From Bacteroidales bacterium UBA2939 (GTDB taxonomy: Bacteria; Bacteroidota; Bacteroidia; Bacteroidales; P3), in the NCBI GenBank assembly GCA_002349055.1, contig DECD01000016.1:82227-122971 (forward strand): a stretch of 40,745 nt of DNA. The letters are read 5' to 3'. Position 1 is the first letter of the stretch; the number at the start of each line of letters is the position of its first letter. The translations under genes were made by a program, and so were the position numbers. A model generated the notes under the pieces. It searched no databases. It saw nothing but the letters and a program-made list of their open reading frames with translations, and was not told the origin of the DNA. This document shows, piece by piece, positions 38,989 to 40,745 of this stretch.

Positions 38989-39491
38989 CAGAATAGTATC
39001 CAGTACAGCAGCAGGCACACCAGCAGGGTGTAGAGCATGATGCGTGTGGCTGGAATGGGTTTCATGTAGTCCTTGTCCGATACGTCGAAGCGGCGCTTGA
39101 TTTTGGTGCTGCGCTTCTTGAAGGTCGCCAGGTGCTCGCCGGTGTTTTGTTCCACGCTCTCCGAGCTGGCGAAGCGCGGTTGGTAGTTGAAGGTGGGCAT
39201 CTCGCGCTTGCGGAACATGTCTTTCCATGTCAGCCCGTGGTGCTTTTCCTCGCGCTCCATCTCGCGCACGCGCTGCTGGAAATAGGCCAGGTCTTTGTCC
39301 GATGATTCAGAGTTTTCAGAGTTTTCAGAGTAATCAGAGTATTCGGAATATTCCGATTTCTCCTCTCTTTCTGCCAGCTCTCTCTCCAGGGCATACTTGG
39401 CCTTCAGCGCCTCCCATTTCTCTTTCTCGGGGTCGTAGAAGCGCGGCTGGTAGTGAAACTGGCGCGGCTTAGGGGTGTAGAACATCGGCAT
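38988..39491 (-). CDS. Hypothetical membrane-anchored protein with tandem YQPRF motifs
   Basis: A 167-residue protein seen only as a Bacteroidetes-type hypothetical. Two copies of a short motif occur: FHYQPRFYDPEKEKWEAL near residue 12 and FNYQPRFASSESVEQ near 103. A single C-terminal helix (about 150-166, IMLYTLLVCLLLYWILF) makes it a tail-anchored protein. In between is a charged stretch. Residues about 45-64 (KSEYSEYSDYSENSENSE) are from a 9-bp repeat (39303-39360). The protein is followed by the panD cluster and preceded by the 5-formyl-THF gene after 3 bp. Confidence 0.7.
   Translation of the reverse strand: MPMFYTPKPRQFHYQPRFYDPEKEKWEALKAKYALERELAEREEKSEYSEYSDYSENSENSESSDKDLAYFQQRVREMEREEKHHGLTWKDMFRKREMPTFNYQPRFASSESVEQNTGEHLATFKKRSTKIKRRFDVSDKDYMKPIPATRIMLYTLLVCLLLYWILF
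39303..39360 (-). repeat. 9-bp tandem repeat in the tail-anchored hypothetical
   Basis: Units TTCAGAGTT, TTCAGAGTAA, TCAGAGTATTCGGAAT run at 9 bp and encode SEYSEYSDYSENSENSE on the minus strand. The part AATATTCGGAT/GAATATTC equals the repeat inside lplA at 9561-9600, so the same unit serves two unrelated genes. Confidence 0.85.
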
Positions 39492-39494
39492 GGC

Positions 39495-40034
39495 TCAGGC
39501 GGTTTCAACTATTACTTTGTCCATCTTCACATCGTGGGGCTCGGTGGGGACGCTGTCGAGCAGCTGGAAGTCGAAGGCCACACCCACCTTCATTGCGTTA
39601 GGGGTGGACTTCAGCAGGCGGTCGTAGAATCCGCGGCCGCGGCCCATGCGGTTGCCCGTGCGGTCGAAGGCCACGCCCGGCACCATGATGAGCTCCACGG
39701 CATCGAGGTTCGTAAACTCTTCGCCCATAGGCTCGCCGATGCCGAACTGTTCGCCAGCCACCATGCACTCGGGACCCGTGTATTGGCGCAGGCGTAGGTC
39801 GTCGCCGTCCACGCAGGGTAGCAGCAGCACCTTGTCTTTGTACCACTTCTCCACGAAGGCGTGGGTCTGCACCTCGTCGGCCATCGACCAGTAGAGCAGC
39901 ACCGTCGCTGCCTGTTGGAAGGCGGGCAATGCCTCTACCTGTCGCATGATGCCTTCGCTCCGCAGGATTTTTTCCTCCAGCGGCACCGCGCGTTTCAGCT
40001 CGCGAATCTGCTTTCTGACTTCGGCTTTATCCAT
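39495..40034 (-). CDS. 5-formyltetrahydrofolate cyclo-ligase
   Basis: A 179-residue enzyme of the MTHFS family, converting 5-formyl-THF to 5,10-methenyl-THF with ATP. The N-terminal DKAEVRKQIRELKRAV matches the family's substrate-binding start. The C-terminal signature is VPGVAFDRTGNRMGRGRGFYDR (written here in parts: VPGVAFDRTG and RMGRGRGFYDR), which binds the phosphate. Length is normal. The gene begins exactly after the DUF3127 gene's stop, so they form an operon. Confidence 0.95.
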   Translation of the reverse strand: MDKAEVRKQIRELKRAVPLEEKILRSEGIMRQVEALPAFQQAATVLLYWSMADEVQTHAFVEKWYKDKVLLLPCVDGDDLRLRQYTGPECMVAGEQFGIGEPMGEEFTNLDAVELIMVPGVAFDRTGNRMGRGRGFYDRLLKSTPNAMKVGVAFDFQLLDSVPTEPHDVKMDKVIVETA

Positions 40035-40490
40035 TTAGAAAGGCAGGTCGTCGTCGGGGTTCGAAGCCATCTGGGGGGCAGCGGCGAAGTTGGCGGGCTG
40101 GGCCGGGGCGGCGGCAGGTTGTGCTGCGGGAGCGGCGGGAGCCATGCCGGGCTGCACGGGGGCTGCGGAGGCGGCACCCTGCCAGGCGTAGCCGGCAGCG
40201 GCGGCGGGCATTTGGCCCGGCACGAAGGGCTGGATGCGCGAGGCACGCAGGTCGGTATACCACTTGTCGTTGAACTCACGGCTCTCGGGGTTGAAGGTCA
40301 CCTGCACCGGCGAACCCATCGGGATGTTCTTGGCCATGGCCACGCGCTCCTCGCCGAAGGCGGTGAAGGCCACCTTGCGCGGATAATCGCCGTCGGTCTC
40401 AATCACAAAACCGCCACGCACCCAAGGGCCGCGGGCCGACTCGCCCGACACCTCGGGCAGCAGCTGAATCAATTTGCCAGTAATTTCCAT
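40035..40490 (-). CDS. DUF3127 protein with an SSB-like acidic C-terminal tip
   Basis: A 151-residue protein. ATG at 40490 (MEITGKLIQLLPEVSGESARG) is chosen over an open but AT-rich upstream extension. Residues 1-90 form a DUF3127 domain (FVIETDGDYPRKVAFTAFG, VTFNPESREFNDKWYTDLRA), predicted to be an OB-like fold related to single-stranded DNA-binding proteins. Residues 91-140 are a low-complexity Ala/Pro/Gln linker (AAAPAQPANF). The protein ends DDDLPF, identical in pattern to the tip of bacterial SSB that recruits repair proteins. A role in DNA replication or repair is inferred. The promoter at 40561-40592 drives the operon. Confidence 0.85.
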   Translation of the reverse strand: MEITGKLIQLLPEVSGESARGPWVRGGFVIETDGDYPRKVAFTAFGEERVAMAKNIPMGSPVQVTFNPESREFNDKWYTDLRASRIQPFVPGQMPAAAAGYAWQGAASAAPVQPGMAPAAPAAQPAAAPAQPANFAAAPQMASNPDDDLPF

Positions 40491-40560
40491 CTTTCTATCT
40501 TTGTTTATTATTATTATAATCAATATATTATCGCCCGACCAATGGTCGGCCTCAATCGTA

Positions 40561-40592
40561 CAAAAATAGTAAAAAAAAACAACCCCGCCAAA
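40561..40592 (-). promoter_or_regulatory. Promoter of the DUF3127 - cyclo-ligase operon
   Basis: On the minus strand TTTG (plus coordinates 40589-40592), 20 bp, then TATTTTTG (40561-40568): a Bacteroidetes consensus pair. The 5' UTR of about 65 bases contains a small palindrome CCGACCAATGGTCGG (40535-40549) that might be a protein site or attenuator. Confidence 0.8.
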
Positions 40593-40609
40593 TAAAATTT
40601 TCAACACCT

Positions 40610-40745
40610 ACGGGTGCGCAGGCGTCTCGCCTGCATTTCACAACGGGTGCGCAGGTGTCTCGCCTGCATTTCACAATGGGTGCGCAGGCGTATCGTTTGC
40701 ATTTTACAACGGGTGCGCAGGTGTCTCGCCTGCAAGTGCGCCTAT
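40610..40745. repeat. 33-bp tandem hairpin repeat (at least 3.8 copies, runs off the window)
   Basis: The unit starts ACGGGTGCGCAGGCG and ends TTTCACA, 33 bp in all. Copies begin at 40610, 40643, 40676 and 40709. Each has a 7-bp stem, GCAGGCG/CGCCTGC with a 3-nt loop. Copy 2 (AGGTG) and copy 3 (CGTTTGC) differ only by C-to-T changes that leave G-U pairs, so the structure is kept. There are no spacers between units, so it is not a CRISPR array. The last copy diverges after CTGCA. Function is unknown; BIME/REP-like tandem palindromes are the nearest known kind. Confidence 0.85.

Noticed and set aside
40610..40745. CRISPR array
   Set aside because: Units are directly joined at 33 bp with no spacers and no cas genes.

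Overview
The window reads as a chromosomal segment of an anaerobic, GC-rich member of the Bacteroidales. The evidence is the gene families present: PorQ and a PorT-like protein, a type IX (Por) C-terminal sorting domain, a DUF6266 protein, a DUF3127 protein, Porin_10-type and other outer-membrane barrels. Several clear promoters of the Bacteroidetes type (TTTG, 19-20 bp, TAnnTTTG) agree with this. No rRNA, tRNA, phage, IS transposase or CRISPR array was seen. I count about 44 protein genes in alternating co-directional blocks.

Layout. 1-2734 (+): end of folE, a LolA-like carrier, tsaB and a frameshifted DppB-type permease. 2740-3973 (-): a small TonB-C protein overlapped by a DUF6266 protein with an aberrant tail. 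3974-4510: an intergenic region with a 160-bp inverted-repeat element and the kdd promoter. 4511-10745 (+): two lysine-fermentation enzymes (kdd, kamA) separated by a glycosyltransferase, then porQ, a frameshifted lipoate ligase and a porT-like gene. 10804-15922 (-): glyS, an orphan histidine kinase coupled to a LolC/E-like permease, and tpiA. 16089-27046 (+): an AT-rich orphan gene, the serine branch serC-serA, an ATP-grasp-like protein of unknown substrate coupled to mntP, a secreted alpha/beta hydrolase with a small secreted partner, and an ECF sigma / anti-sigma / two-paralogue outer-membrane operon. 27087-32535 (-): a tightly packed seven-gene operon (rdgB, bifunctional nuclease, purine nucleoside phosphorylase, BASS transporter, HAD phosphatase, small protein, cardiolipin synthase). 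32771-40490 (-): a T9SS cargo protein, a large porin, trxB, a YbhN-like flippase-domain protein, panD, a membrane-anchored hypothetical, 5-formyl-THF cyclo-ligase and a DUF3127 protein with an SSB-like tail. The right edge is a 33-bp tandem hairpin repeat.

The most unusual property of the window is the load of short-period repeats (about 7, 9 or 11 bp, or small hairpins). They lie at gene borders and also inside genes, where they stay in frame and appear as extra linker residues in otherwise conserved housekeeping enzymes (TsaB, RdgB, purine nucleoside phosphorylase, cardiolipin synthase, LplA, an anti-sigma factor, a T9SS sorting domain). In other places they supply signal-peptide cores or stop codons. 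In porQ a palindromic repeat supplies everything from the GTG start to near the end of the signal peptide. I regard this repeat invasion, and the ECF-controlled pair of head-plus-barrel surface proteins, as the best candidates for undescribed biology.
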